This document shows, in pieces, positions 28,330 through 37,299 of a stretch of DNA of 64,000 nucleotides. Positions within the stretch are counted from its first letter, which is position 1. The number at the start of each line of letters is the position of its first letter. The DNA lies in contig JAIPCZ010000001.1 of NCBI GenBank assembly GCA_021737975.1, forward strand, positions 62,001 to 126,000, in the 5' to 3' direction. The DNA is from Polaromonas sp. (GTDB lineage Bacteria > Pseudomonadota > Gammaproteobacteria > Burkholderiales > Burkholderiaceae_C). A program made the position numbers and the translations under genes. The notes below the pieces were generated by a model. It had not been told where the DNA came from, did not search any database, and saw only the letters and a list, made by a program, of their open reading frames with translations.

Positions 28330-28680
28330 TTAACGGGACAAGATGTAGTTGACCAGGTTCTTGACGGCCGCATCGTCCTTGGCCTTGATCTTCTGATGCT
28401 CTTCCTTGACACCGTCAATTTCGATGGTGGGCGCGGTCGTCAGGTGAGTGAACAGCTTGGCTTCAGCATCCGCCTTGCCTTTGTACTTGGACGCCGTCAC
28501 CTTATACGCCGGGCCATCCTTTTTCTTGTCGACTGAGTGGCACTTGGCACATTTGTTTGACAAGAGCAGCGCTTCAGCAGCCGCCACATCCACGGCCTGG
28601 GCTTGTGCAGCCAAAGAGCCGCCGATCAAACCAACGGCCAGCAAGGCATGAAAAAAACGAGAAATCTTGGCATGGTTCAT
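28330..28680 (-). CDS. Class I cytochrome c, c-551/c-553-like
   Basis: Periplasmic monoheme cytochrome of 116 residues. A signal peptide ends near AAQAQA, followed by one heme site CAKCH near residue 48 in NKCAKCHSVDKKKDGPAYKV. A likely axial Met is not obvious in the C-terminal region, where EIDGVKEEHQKIKAKDDAAVKNLVNYILSR replaces the usual MP motif. A His in that segment might serve instead. AAAGGA lies before ATG 28680. It heads the leftward three-cytochrome operon and probably shuttles electrons for the NapC-type protein. Confidence 0.85.
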   Translation of the reverse strand: MNHAKISRFFHALLAVGLIGGSLAAQAQAVDVAAAEALLLSNKCAKCHSVDKKKDGPAYKVTASKYKGKADAEAKLFTHLTTAPTIEIDGVKEEHQKIKAKDDAAVKNLVNYILSR

Positions 28681-28963
28681 GAAAATCCTTTGGCGCAATT
28701 TATAGCTTAACAAAAACTTAATGTTTTCATGGTCTGATATTACGCCATCCCAAAAATCCATTGGCGCTCATTTTTTGATTTAAATCAATGAACCGAAAGT
28801 TTGCGCGCCAAGACTTGCCACAAAACCAAGCGTGACCACAGGCAACTTGGCAAAATACCTGCTGACAGGCCGTTCCTTCATTTCGGTTAGCATCAGACCA
28901 CCATCTCACTCCCCTTCTGGCGCAAAAACACTGACCGGTGTCTGCCATCTTCTTGATCAGATC

Positions 28964-29707
28964 ATGATTTTCAACAAAGCCAGCAATGACCCCAGCGAAA
29001 GCCAGCGTGCCACGCACCCCGCCATCGCTGTCGCTCCGGTCACCGTTCCACATTACCTGGAGTCCACCTACTGGTGGGCCTACACACACCCCAACGCGGT
29101 GCGCGTGTTCGAGCGTCAATGGCTGGTCAACCTGATTCTGTGGGGCAACTTTTCGCGACTGCGCGATCTCGCCCTGCAGGAAATGGGCTCGGTGATCAAC
29201 GGCGACGTGCTGCAAGTGGCCTGTGTCTATGGCAATTTCACCGAGCACCTGGTGCGCCGGCTGGGGCCGCAAGGCCACTTGAATGTGATCGACGTGGCCC
29301 CGGTGCAAATCACCAACCTGCACGCCAAACTGGGTCAGCAAAAACAAGTCACCGTTTTGCAGCAGGACTCGTCCGCCTTGCTTTTTGACGACGCCAGCCA
29401 TGACACGGTGGTGGTGTTTTTCCTGCTCCACGAGCAACCTGCCGAGGTGCGGCGCAAGACCATTGCCGAGGCCATGCGTGTCACCAAGCCGGGTGGCAAG
29501 ATTGTGTTTGTCGATTACCACAAACCCAAGGCGCTCAGCCCATTCCGCTACATCATGGTGCCCATCCTGACCACACTGGAACCTTTTGCCATGGACTTGT
29601 GGAACGGGCAAATTTCCGACTGGCTGCCCTCAAGCTGTCAAGACCTGAGCATCGACAAGCAGACTTATTTTGGCGGCCTGTACCAAAAGGTTGTGATCAC
29701 CCGTTGA
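28964..29707 (+). CDS. rquA: Rhodoquinone biosynthesis methyltransferase-like protein RquA
   Basis: SAM-binding-fold protein of 247 residues needed to convert ubiquinone to rhodoquinone, the low-potential quinone used in fumarate-type anaerobic respiration. The family signature is strong: VPHYLESTYWWAY at 28-40, VFERQWLVNLILWGNF at 48-63, and LQVACVYGNFTEHL at 83-96. In the last, the usual acidic Gly-rich SAM motif is replaced by QVACVYG, as in known RquA. Several in-frame starts exist; ATG 28964 gives a typical size, though it lacks a clear ribosome-binding sequence. It is divergent from the NapC-type cytochrome cluster. I rely on memory of the Rhodospirillum and Rhodoferax family pattern. 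Confidence 0.85.
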   Translation: MIFNKASNDPSESQRATHPAIAVAPVTVPHYLESTYWWAYTHPNAVRVFERQWLVNLILWGNFSRLRDLALQEMGSVINGDVLQVACVYGNFTEHLVRRLGPQGHLNVIDVAPVQITNLHAKLGQQKQVTVLQQDSSALLFDDASHDTVVVFFLLHEQPAEVRRKTIAEAMRVTKPGGKIVFVDYHKPKALSPFRYIMVPILTTLEPFAMDLWNGQISDWLPSSCQDLSIDKQTYFGGLYQKVVITR

Positions 29708-29716
29708 TCTCAATTT

Positions 29717-29755
29717 AAAAGCCCGCGCCGCGTGCCATAAGATAATCGGGCTTTT
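29717..29755 (+). terminator. Terminator-like hairpin after rquA
   Basis: AAAAGCCCG (29717-29725) pairs perfectly with CGGGCTTTT (29747-29755) around a 21-base loop, with the T-run forming the 3' arm. It sits between rquA and ccmA. The long loop makes strong termination doubtful. Confidence 0.45.
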
Positions 29756-29776
29756 GATCCTGCGACCGCACTGCTC

Positions 29777-30412
29777 TTGAACACCACTCCATCCCTGACT
29801 TTTTCCAAGCTTGGTTGCACCAAGGGTGGACGGCAACTCTTCAGGAACGTTGATTGCCGGCTCGAAGCCGGTGGCTGGCTGTATGTGGCCGGAGCCAACG
29901 GTGTCGGAAAAACCAGCCTGCTGCGCATGGTCTGCGGCCTGGCATCGATTGACACCGGCGACATTCTCTGGAACGGCCTCCCCATTCACGCGCAACGGGA
30001 GGCCTACCGCCAGGACCTCTGTTACCTGGGTCACTTGAACGCCTTGCAGGAATCCATGACGGTCGACGAAAACCTCGCTTTCACGACGGCTCTGGGCGGG
30101 TTTGTGCCTGCCAAGGCTGAGGCACAGGCGGTGTTGACGCGATTTGGCTTGCGCGGACGCGGCAAGCAACTCGTGCGCCACTTGTCACAAGGACAGAAGC
30201 GCCGCGTCGCCTTGACCCGGCTGGCCTTGAGTCCGGCAAAGCTCTGGGTGCTCGACGAGCCTTATGTGGCCATGGACGAGGCTGGTATTGGCTTGTTGGC
30301 TGACCTGATTGCCACGCACCTGGCCGAAGGCGGCCTGGCCGTGCTGACCAGCCACCAGCGCGTGCCGATTGGCAATGTGCCCGCACAAATGCTGGAGCTG
30401 CAGGCACCATGA
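29777..30412 (+). CDS. ccmA: Heme exporter ATPase CcmA
   Basis: ATPase of the CcmABCD heme-handling complex in system I cytochrome c maturation, 211 residues. It shows Walker A GANGVGKTSLLRM near residue 40, the signature LSQGQKRRVALTRLAL near residue 136, and Walker B LWVLDEPYVAMDE. The start appears to be TTG at 29777 (LNTTPSLTF); no in-frame ATG suits. It begins a nine-gene operon, and its stop overlaps ccmB's ATG (ATGA). Confidence 0.95.
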   Translation: MNTTPSLTFSKLGCTKGGRQLFRNVDCRLEAGGWLYVAGANGVGKTSLLRMVCGLASIDTGDILWNGLPIHAQREAYRQDLCYLGHLNALQESMTVDENLAFTTALGGFVPAKAEAQAVLTRFGLRGRGKQLVRHLSQGQKRRVALTRLALSPAKLWVLDEPYVAMDEAGIGLLADLIATHLAEGGLAVLTSHQRVPIGNVPAQMLELQAP

Positions 30413-31104
30413 GGAGCGCCGTGACACCGGTCGGACTGGGCTTTGTGCTGCTGGCCGTGCTCAAGCGTGAAGTTTCCCTGGGCATGCGACAAAAGGGCGA
30501 GGTGCTGACGCCACTGGTGTTTTTTGTCGTGATCGCCAGCCTGTTTCCACTGGGCGTCGGGCCTGAATCAGCCTTGCTGCTGCGCATGGCGCCGGGTGTC
30601 TTGTGGGTCAGCGCCCTGCTGGCCGCCATGCTGTCGCTGCAGCGCATGTTTGCCACCGATTACGCCGATGGCTCGCTTGAGCAAATGGCGCTCTCCACCA
30701 CCCCCCTGGCCTTGCTGGTGCTGGCCAAAGCCCTGGCCCATTTTTTACTGGCAGGCTTGCCGCTGGTTCTGATGGCACCCGTGCTGGGTCTGCAATTTGG
30801 TTTGGACACCCGGGCCCTGGGAATCCTGATGCTGTCACTGCTGCTTGGCACACCGACCTTGAGCCTGATCGGCAGCATTGGCGCTGCGCTGACCTTGGGC
30901 GTACGGGGTGCAGGGGTTTTGCTGTCCTTGTTAATCTTGCCCCTGTATATTCCGGTTCTGATTTTTGGTGCGGGTGCGGTCGAAGCCGACGCGGCCGGCT
31001 TGGGCATTGGTGGCCACCTGTCACTCATGTCGGCCCTGTTGGTGCTCTCGCTCTTTTTCTCTCCCCTGGCTACGGCAGCCGCTTTGAGGATTTCCCTGGA
31101 ATGA
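30409..31104 (+). CDS. ccmB: Heme exporter permease CcmB
   Basis: Six-segment inner-membrane protein of 231 residues partnering CcmA. The family pattern AVLKREVSLGMRQKGEVLTPLVFFVV is at the N-terminus, and LFATDYADGSLEQM-like residues follow near residue 85 (MFATDYADGSLEQMAL). It overlaps ccmA and ccmC by 4 bases each, indicating coupled translation. It helps present heme for CcmE. Confidence 0.94.
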   Translation: MRSAVTPVGLGFVLLAVLKREVSLGMRQKGEVLTPLVFFVVIASLFPLGVGPESALLLRMAPGVLWVSALLAAMLSLQRMFATDYADGSLEQMALSTTPLALLVLAKALAHFLLAGLPLVLMAPVLGLQFGLDTRALGILMLSLLLGTPTLSLIGSIGAALTLGVRGAGVLLSLLILPLYIPVLIFGAGAVEADAAGLGIGGHLSLMSALLVLSLFFSPLATAAALRISLE

Positions 31105-31838
31105 AAACACGCGTGATTCATTGGTTCAAGTTCTCTTCACCCCAGAACTTTTACTTCCTGGCAGGAAAGATGTGGCCCTGGTTTGCCGCCCTCGCCACGG
31201 CGCTGGCGCTGGTGGGCTTGTGGATCTCATTCTTTGTGGCGCCCGTGGATGCCCAGCAAGGCCAGGGTTACCGTATCATTTTTGTCCATGTGCCCACATC
31301 GCAAATGTCGATGTTCATCTACCTGGTGATGGCCGGCTGGGCGGGCTTCGGGCTGGCCTTCAACACCCGTCTGTCAGGCATGATGGCCTCGGCCCTGGCG
31401 CCCACCGGGGCGCTGTTTGCATTTTTGTCGCTGGTGACCGGCGCGCTGTGGGGCAAGCCGATGTGGGGCGCCTGGTGGGTATGGGACGCACGGCTGACCT
31501 CCGAACTGATTTTGCTGTTTTTGTACCTGGGTTTTCTGGCACTGCAAGCCAGCATCGACGACCCGCGCCGGGCCGACAAGGCCTGTGCCATCCTGGCACT
31601 GGTGGGGGCCGTGAATGTGCCCATCATTTATTTTTCGGTCAAATGGTGGAACACCTTGCATCAGGGCGCCTCCGTCTCTCTTAAAGGTTCATCGATGGCC
31701 TCGACCATGCTCGCCGGCATGCTCATCATGGTGCTGGCCTTCTGGATGTACACCATCGCCATCGCGCTGCTCAGGGTGCGCAACATTATTCTGGATCGGG
31801 AACGTCACACGGAGTGGGTAAAACATGCAGTGGCTTAG
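31101..31838 (+). CDS. ccmC: Heme transporter/WWD protein CcmC
   Basis: Inner-membrane protein of 245 residues that, with CcmD, places heme on CcmE. The tryptophan-rich WWD motif reads WGKPMWGAWWVWDARLTSELIL near residue 120, with conserved His nearby (FVHVPTSQMSM and LHQGASVS). Six membrane segments are visible. The gene overlaps ccmB by 4 bases and ccmD by 14 bases. Confidence 0.95.
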   Translation: MKTRVIHWFKFSSPQNFYFLAGKMWPWFAALATALALVGLWISFFVAPVDAQQGQGYRIIFVHVPTSQMSMFIYLVMAGWAGFGLAFNTRLSGMMASALAPTGALFAFLSLVTGALWGKPMWGAWWVWDARLTSELILLFLYLGFLALQASIDDPRRADKACAILALVGAVNVPIIYFSVKWWNTLHQGASVSLKGSSMASTMLAGMLIMVLAFWMYTIAIALLRVRNIILDRERHTEWVKHAVA

Positions 31839-31998
31839 CGTTGAAGACTTTTTTCACATGGGCGGCTACGCCTTCTATGTCTGGGGCAGTTTTGGCATCA
31901 CCGCCCTGGTCGTCGTGGCTGAGATTTGGCAGGTACGCGCAAAGCGGCGCGAGATTCTGCGAAACCTTTTGAACGAAACCGACTCACATCAAAATTAA
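31825..31998 (+). CDS. ccmD: Heme exporter small subunit CcmD
   Basis: A 57-residue protein, [20 protein letters not shown] at the start, with one membrane helix (about residues 15-35, [18 protein letters not shown]) and a basic tail ([11 protein letters not shown]). The FxMGGYxxYVWxS pattern and position between ccmC and ccmE identify CcmD, which stabilises CcmABC and helps release holo-CcmE. It starts inside the end of ccmC. Confidence 0.93.
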   Translation: MQWLSVEDFFHMGGYAFYVWGSFGITALVVVAEIWQVRAKRREILRNLLNETDSHQN

Positions 31999-32012
31999 AC
32001 TTATCCTTGACC

Positions 32013-32456
32013 ATGAAACCTCGTCACAAACGCACAGCCATGATTGTTGGCGCGCTGGCGGCCATCTCTTTGGCCGCCTATTTCGTCCTCAATGCTTTTC
32101 AAAGCAACCTGGTCTTTTTCTTCACGCCCAGCCAGGTCGGGGCCGGTGAGGCGCCACAAAACCGCACCTTTCGCATTGGCGGTCTGGTGAAGGAGGGCTC
32201 GGTCAAGCGCGACAACCTGACGGTGGCGTTCATCGTGACAGACAGCATCAAGGAAGTGCCGGTCACTTACACCGGCATCCTGCCGGACCTGTTCCGCGAA
32301 GGCAAAGGCGTGGTGGCGCAGGGACAACTTGGCAACAATGGCCAATTTACCGCTTCCGAAGTGCTTGCCAAGCATGATGAAAACTACATGCCGCCCGAAG
32401 CCCAGCATGCGCTCGACCAAGCCGAAATTGAAAAAGCCGGCAGCACGCTGAAGTAG
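32013..32456 (+). CDS. ccmE: Cytochrome c-type biogenesis heme chaperone CcmE
   Basis: Periplasmic heme chaperone of 147 residues with an N-terminal membrane anchor (about 10-30) and an OB-fold domain. The covalent heme-binding His is H121 in [10 protein letters not shown], with Tyr125 as the iron ligand in the family scheme. It lies 14 bases after ccmD and 47 bases before ccmF. Confidence 0.95.
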   Translation: MKPRHKRTAMIVGALAAISLAAYFVLNAFQSNLVFFFTPSQVGAGEAPQNRTFRIGGLVKEGSVKRDNLTVAFIVTDSIKEVPVTYTGILPDLFREGKGVVAQGQLGNNGQFTASEVLAKHDENYMPPEAQHALDQAEIEKAGSTLK

Positions 32457-32503
32457 CCCGCTGGTCATTTGCCAGCTCATTTTTTCTTATATCGAGACGC
32501 ACC

Positions 32504-34471
32504 ATGATCCCTGAACTTGGACATTTCGCACTCATTCTTGCCTTGCCGGTCGCTGCAGTGCTGGGCATCCTGAGTTTGGCAGGCGGTCAAAATGGCCGAG
32601 CTGACTGGATGGCCTTGGCGCGACCCGGTGCCCAGATCTTGTGGCTGCTCACAGGTTTTTCTTTCCTGTGCCTGACCTACGCGTTCTACACCAATGACTT
32701 CTCGGTGATGTACGTGGCGCAGCATTCCAACTCCCAGTTGCCCGTCCTGTACCGTGTTTCGGCCGTGTGGGGTGGCCATGAGGGCTCCCTGTTGCTTTGG
32801 CTGGTGATGTTGTGCAGCTGGATGATGGCGGTATCCATCTTTTCCCGCCAGTTGCCCGATGTGATGGTGTCACGCGTGCTGGGTGTCCTGGGCCTGATTG
32901 CGGTGGGTTTCCTGCTTTTCATGTTGATTACGTCGAACCCGTTTGTGCGCCTCAGCGACATCCCGGCTGACGGTCGCGACCTGAACCCGCTGCTGCAGGA
33001 CCCCGGCCTGGTGTTCCATCCGCCCATGCTCTACATGGGCTATGTCGGGCTCGCCATCCCGTTCGCGTTCTCGATTGCCGCCCTGCTCAATGGCCGGCTG
33101 GATGCGGCCTGGGCGCGCTGGACCCGGCCCTGGGCTACCGCCGCGTGGATTTGCCTGACCATCGGCATTGCCCTGGGGTCATGGTGGGCCTATTACGAAC
33201 TGGGCTGGGGCGGCTGGTGGTTTTGGGACCCGGTTGAAAATGCCTCGTTCCTGCCCTGGCTGGTCAGCACCGCGCTGATCCACTCCCTGGCCGTCACCGA
33301 AAAACGGGGCCTGTTCAGAAGCTGGACCATCATGCTGTCGCTGATTGCGTTCTCGCTGAGTTTGCTCGGCACCTTCCTGGTGCGCTCGGGCGTGTTGACA
33401 TCGGTCCACGCCTTTGCCACAGACCCCAAACGCGGCGTCTTCATTTTGCTGTTCTTGGCCGTGGTCGTTGGTGGCTCCCTGATTTTGTTTGCCGCGCGCT
33501 CTGGCAAGGTTCGCTCGGGTGGCTCCTTCGCGCTGGTGTCTCGCGAGACTTTTTTGCTGGTCAACAACGTCCTGTTGACCACCGCTGCGGCGGCCGTGCT
33601 TTTGGGCACACTCTACCCCTTGATCATCGACGCACTGAACCTGGGTAAATTGTCGGTGGGGCCGCCTTACTTTAATGCGGTCTTTGCGCCCATCATGACC
33701 CCGGTCCTGCTGTTCATGGTGATCGGCAGCTATGCCCGCTGGAAAAATGACACGGTTGCCAACCTGACGCAAAAGCTGCGCCCGATCGCGATTGTGTCGG
33801 TCCTTCTCGGTTGCACGGCGCCACTGCTTGCGGGCGAATGGTCCGCGCTGGTGGCGATGGGCCTGAGCTTGTCGATCTGGATCGTGCTGGCGTCGTTCGT
33901 GCAGATGTACCGCCAGTTCAAGGACACCGCCAATTGGAAATCGACGCCCATTTCCTACTGGGGCATGCATGTCGCGCACATCGGCATTGCGGTGTGTGTG
34001 GTGGGCATCACCATGGTCAAGGGATATGAAACCGAAAAGGATGTCCGCATGACCATTGGCGACACCGTTGAGGTGGGTGGCTACACCTTCCGCCTGACCG
34101 GTATCGATCAGGTGCCCGGGCCCAATTACAAAGCCGACCGGGGCAGTGTGGAACTGATCAAGGGCGACCGGGTGCTGCGTGTGCTTCACCCTGAAAAAAG
34201 AACCTATTTTTCATCCACCATGCCCATGACAGAGGCCGCGATTGACAGCGGCCCGACACGTGACGTGTATGTGTCCCTGGGTGAGCGCCTGGAGGGTGAG
34301 GGCAAACCGGCCTGGGCCATGCGGGTCTATCACAAGCCCTTCATCACCTGGATCTGGCTCGGCTGTTTCCTGATGGCGATTGGCGGTGGCATGGCCGTCA
34401 TGGACAAACGCTACCGGAAAAAAGTCGCGACCAAATTGAGCCTCAATCAAGTCAAAGGCGCTGCGGCATGA
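32504..34471 (+). CDS. ccmF: Heme lyase CcmF
   Basis: Large polytopic inner-membrane protein of 655 residues that transfers heme from CcmE to apocytochromes. It holds the WWD motif WGGWWFWDPVENASFLPWL near residue 238 and conserved His residues in HSNSQLPVLYR, LVFHPPMLYMGY and LIHSLAVTEKRG. A periplasmic domain occupies roughly residues 510-600 before the last helix. It is followed by ccmG with a 4-base overlap. Confidence 0.96.
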   Translation: MIPELGHFALILALPVAAVLGILSLAGGQNGRADWMALARPGAQILWLLTGFSFLCLTYAFYTNDFSVMYVAQHSNSQLPVLYRVSAVWGGHEGSLLLWLVMLCSWMMAVSIFSRQLPDVMVSRVLGVLGLIAVGFLLFMLITSNPFVRLSDIPADGRDLNPLLQDPGLVFHPPMLYMGYVGLAIPFAFSIAALLNGRLDAAWARWTRPWATAAWICLTIGIALGSWWAYYELGWGGWWFWDPVENASFLPWLVSTALIHSLAVTEKRGLFRSWTIMLSLIAFSLSLLGTFLVRSGVLTSVHAFATDPKRGVFILLFLAVVVGGSLILFAARSGKVRSGGSFALVSRETFLLVNNVLLTTAAAAVLLGTLYPLIIDALNLGKLSVGPPYFNAVFAPIMTPVLLFMVIGSYARWKNDTVANLTQKLRPIAIVSVLLGCTAPLLAGEWSALVAMGLSLSIWIVLASFVQMYRQFKDTANWKSTPISYWGMHVAHIGIAVCVVGITMVKGYETEKDVRMTIGDTVEVGGYTFRLTGIDQVPGPNYKADRGSVELIKGDRVLRVLHPEKRTYFSSTMPMTEAAIDSGPTRDVYVSLGERLEGEGKPAWAMRVYHKPFITWIWLGCFLMAIGGGMAVMDKRYRKKVATKLSLNQVKGAAA

Positions 34472-34992
34472 AAAAGGCCTATATTCCTCTGGGAATTTTT
34501 GCGGTACTTCTGGTCTTCCTGGCGATCGGCCTGACCCGTGATCCCCATGAAATCCCGTCACCGCTGATCGGCAAACCCGCGCCGGCTTTCACCGCGCCGG
34601 TACTGGGCAAACCGGGTGAGATGTTTTCGAACAAAGACATGCTGGGGCAGGTCTGGCTGCTCAACACCTGGGCCTCCTGGTGCGTGGCCTGCCGGCAGGA
34701 ACATCCCCTGCTCGTTGAGTTTGTCAAAACCAACCCGCTGCCCATCATCGGCCTGGACTACAAGGACAAGGAAACCGACGGCATGCAGTGGCTGGCCCGG
34801 TACGGCGACCCCTACACACGTGCCATCGTCGACGCCGACGGACGCATCGGCATCGACTTTGGTGTCTACGGTGTGCCTGAGAGCTTCCTGATCGACAAGC
34901 AAGGCATCATTCGCTACAAACAGATCGGCCCGTTCACCGAAGAAGCACTGCGTGAAAAACTGGTGCCCCTGATCAAGCAACTGCAAATATGA
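34468..34992 (+). CDS. ccmG: Thiol:disulfide interchange protein CcmG/DsbE
   Basis: Membrane-anchored thioredoxin-like protein of 174 residues that reduces apocytochrome heme-site cysteines. One N-terminal helix (about 5-21) precedes the thioredoxin fold with the WASWCVACRQEH active site (C72, C75). GVYGVPESFLIDKQG, with the cis-Pro, is near residue 130. Overlapping ends with ccmF and ccmH show one transcript. Confidence 0.95.
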   Translation: MKKAYIPLGIFAVLLVFLAIGLTRDPHEIPSPLIGKPAPAFTAPVLGKPGEMFSNKDMLGQVWLLNTWASWCVACRQEHPLLVEFVKTNPLPIIGLDYKDKETDGMQWLARYGDPYTRAIVDADGRIGIDFGVYGVPESFLIDKQGIIRYKQIGPFTEEALREKLVPLIKQLQI

Positions 34993-35456
34993 AATTCCTG
35001 ATCACCCTCTTTTTTGCCTTGCAGTGCGCCATCGGGGCCCATGCCAACGAAGCCGTTCCCCTGGCCGAAGACCCTGTGGTGGAACAGCGCCTGATCATCA
35101 TTGCCGAAGAACTGCGTTGCCTGGTGTGCCAGAACGAATCCCTTGCCGGCTCACGCGCCGATCTGGCAAACGATCTGCGCCGTGAAGTGCGAACCCTGAT
35201 CAAGGCCGGCAAGTCCGACGCCGAAATCAAGGAATATCTGGTCAGCCGTTATGGCGATTTTGTACTGTACCGCCCCCCGGTAAAACCAACCACCTGGTTG
35301 CTCTGGTTTGGTCCACTGCTGCTCTTGATCGGTGCCATCGGCTTGCTCATCAGTATCATCAAACGCAATCAAAAAGACAAAAATTCGCCGGTACTCGACG
35401 CCGCTCAACGCGCCAAAGCGCAGGCACTTCTTCAAGAAACTGATTCTTCCAAATGA
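34989..35456 (+). CDS. ccmH: Cytochrome c-type biogenesis protein CcmH
   Basis: Periplasmic thiol-reductase of 155 residues with a signal sequence and a C-terminal membrane helix (about 103-121). The redox motif is LRCLVCQNESLAGSRADLANDLR (C44, C47), the hallmark of CcmH/CycL. It presents apocytochrome to CcmF and CcmI. It overlaps ccmG and ccmI by 4 bases each. Confidence 0.95.
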   Translation: MKFLITLFFALQCAIGAHANEAVPLAEDPVVEQRLIIIAEELRCLVCQNESLAGSRADLANDLRREVRTLIKAGKSDAEIKEYLVSRYGDFVLYRPPVKPTTWLLWFGPLLLLIGAIGLLISIIKRNQKDKNSPVLDAAQRAKAQALLQETDSSK

Positions 35457-36796
35457 ATGTATTTATCGGTATTTCAGCGCTTTTAACGCTGCTGGTGGTG
35501 GCGTGGCTCGTGCGCCCGCTGCTGCGCAAACCCACCGGCAACGGCATCTCCAGTGAAAAGCTCAACGCCGCCATCCACCGCGACCAATTACATGCCCTTG
35601 AGGCTGATCTGGCACGCGGTGTGATCAGCCAGCAGGACTTTGAAACCACCCGGGACGAGCTCCAACTGCGCTTGCTCGATGACACGGAAAGCTTCGAAGC
35701 CAGCCCAAAGAACAGGAAGGCGGGGTTCTGGACACCCAAACGCACCTCGCTCGCCGTCGGGATCAGCTTGCCCGTGCTGGCCTTGGGGCTCTATCTGCAA
35801 CTGGGCACGCCTGAGGCCATCAACCCGGTTGCCACAGCCGAGAGCAACGATCATCAAATGAAGGAAATGATCGACAGCTTGGCTGCGCGGCTCAAGGCGA
35901 ATCCCAACGATCCAAAGGGTTGGGCCATGCTGGCGCGTTCTTACAAGGCCATGGGGCGTTTTGAAGAGGCACAACTGGCCTTCGAGAAGGCAGGCGACAT
36001 TGTCAAAACAGACCCGGACTTGCTGGTGGACCACGCCGAGTTGACAGCGATTCTGGCCGGCAACAAGCTTGAAGGCAAGCCCCAGCAAATGATCGAGGAG
36101 GCCTTGCGTTTGAATCCGGAACATCCCATGGGCCTGATGATGTCTGGTGTGGCCGCTTACCAGAAGGCTGAATACAAGAATGCCGTGGCCCGTTGGGAAA
36201 AATTGCTCGCGATGCTCCCTCCTGACTCGCCTGATGCACAACAAATGCAGGCAAATATTGACGACGCCCGTGCCAAAGGTGGCCTGGTGGCAATTGAAAG
36301 CAACAAGCTCCCCCCAATTCCTGCTGGCGCCGCGGCAGGCATGACACCGGACAAGATCAATGACATGGTGGATCGGTTGGCCGCGCGCCTGAAAGACAAC
36401 CCGGATGATCTGGCTGGCTGGGCCCGCCTGGCCCGCGCCTACAAGGTGCAGAAACGCCTCGATGAAGCCGCTGCCGCCTATGCCAAAACAGGCAAGTTGC
36501 TCGATACGGACCCTGATTTGCTGACGCAGTACGCCGACACTTTGGCCATGCGCAACAACAGCCTGCAAGGCAAGCCAAGCGAGCTTGTCAACAAAGCCCT
36601 CGCCATTGCGCCAAAACACCCGATGGCGCTCATGATGGCCGGCCAGGCTGCCTATCAGAGTGGCAACTACGCGGCGGCTATTGGCCACTGGAAGAATGTT
36701 TTGTCTGTGTTGCCTGTCGGCTCCGCGGATATCGATCTCATCAAGTCAGAAATTGCTGATGCCGAGCTCAAAATGCGCGGCCCGGCCAAACCCTGA
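35453..36796 (+). CDS. ccmI: Cytochrome c-type biogenesis protein CcmI, TPR-containing
   Basis: Apocytochrome-holding subunit of 447 residues. It has an N-terminal helix, a cytosolic loop with QLHALEADLARGVISQQDFE, and a second helix near residues 95-115. A large periplasmic part with two similar tetratricopeptide blocks follows: NPNDPKGWAMLARSYKAMGRFEEA around 147 and NPDDLAGWARLARAYKVQKRLDEA around 315. The duplication of the TPR block is clear by eye. It ends the ccm operon, and a strong terminator follows at once. Confidence 0.93.
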   Translation: MNVFIGISALLTLLVVAWLVRPLLRKPTGNGISSEKLNAAIHRDQLHALEADLARGVISQQDFETTRDELQLRLLDDTESFEASPKNRKAGFWTPKRTSLAVGISLPVLALGLYLQLGTPEAINPVATAESNDHQMKEMIDSLAARLKANPNDPKGWAMLARSYKAMGRFEEAQLAFEKAGDIVKTDPDLLVDHAELTAILAGNKLEGKPQQMIEEALRLNPEHPMGLMMSGVAAYQKAEYKNAVARWEKLLAMLPPDSPDAQQMQANIDDARAKGGLVAIESNKLPPIPAGAAAGMTPDKINDMVDRLAARLKDNPDDLAGWARLARAYKVQKRLDEAAAAYAKTGKLLDTDPDLLTQYADTLAMRNNSLQGKPSELVNKALAIAPKHPMALMMAGQAAYQSGNYAAAIGHWKNVLSVLPVGSADIDLIKSEIADAELKMRGPAKP

Positions 36797-36818
36797 GCAT
36801 CAGGCCGCTTCATTCAAG

Positions 36819-36841
36819 CCCGGCAATGCCGGGTTTTTTTT
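36819..36841 (+). terminator. Rho-independent terminator of the ccm operon
   Basis: CCCGGC (36819-36824), a three-base loop AAT, GCCGGG (36828-36833), then eight T residues: a classic intrinsic terminator 22 bases after the ccmI stop. Confidence 0.92.
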
Positions 36842-37299
36842 CGACTTTTTATCATGCATGGCCAGTTGAAAAAGTCCATTACTGAGCCTGTATAAACTTG
36901 TGGATAAAATCTCTTTAAGTTTAAAGTTATCCACAGAATTTATAAATCTTCAAAGTTATCAAGATTAACGATGCAATCGACAAGCACGCCTTCAAACAAC
37001 CAATAACTAATCCTAAGTATATGATTTTAAATAATAAAAATTAGTTATCCACGGTCAGGGCCGGTGCTTATCTACTACGACTACTTTAAAATATAAATAA
37101 ATTAAAGACAATAAGAGAGCCAAATGAGCGGGTTTTAGAAGATTTTAAAAATCCTGGAAAATCCTGTGCATAGAACGAATAAACTTGCCACTGGAAGATT
37201 TTTGACGGGTGAATCAAGTAAGATTTGCATGTTTCCAAGCGCCGGCCTCGATCTCTCCATTTTTTTCACCAGTTTTTCCCATTTTTTTCTATCAGCCAC
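36842..37299. other. AT-rich intergenic region with DnaA boxes (candidate origin-like or minC regulatory region)
   Basis: This 458-base gap has no gene and is far richer in A and T than its surroundings. It holds two perfect DnaA boxes in opposite orientation, TGTGGATAA at 36899-36907 and TTATCCACA at 36927-36935. A one-mismatch box TTATCCACG is at 37045-37053, and weaker ones are TTATCTACT (37068-37076) and TGTGCATAG (37165-37173). AT-only runs such as ATTTTAAATAATAAAAATTA lie between them, like a DNA-unwinding element. It could be an origin of replication or a DnaA-bound control region for minCDE. No dnaA, dnaN or rpmH gene is adjacent. Confidence 0.5.
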
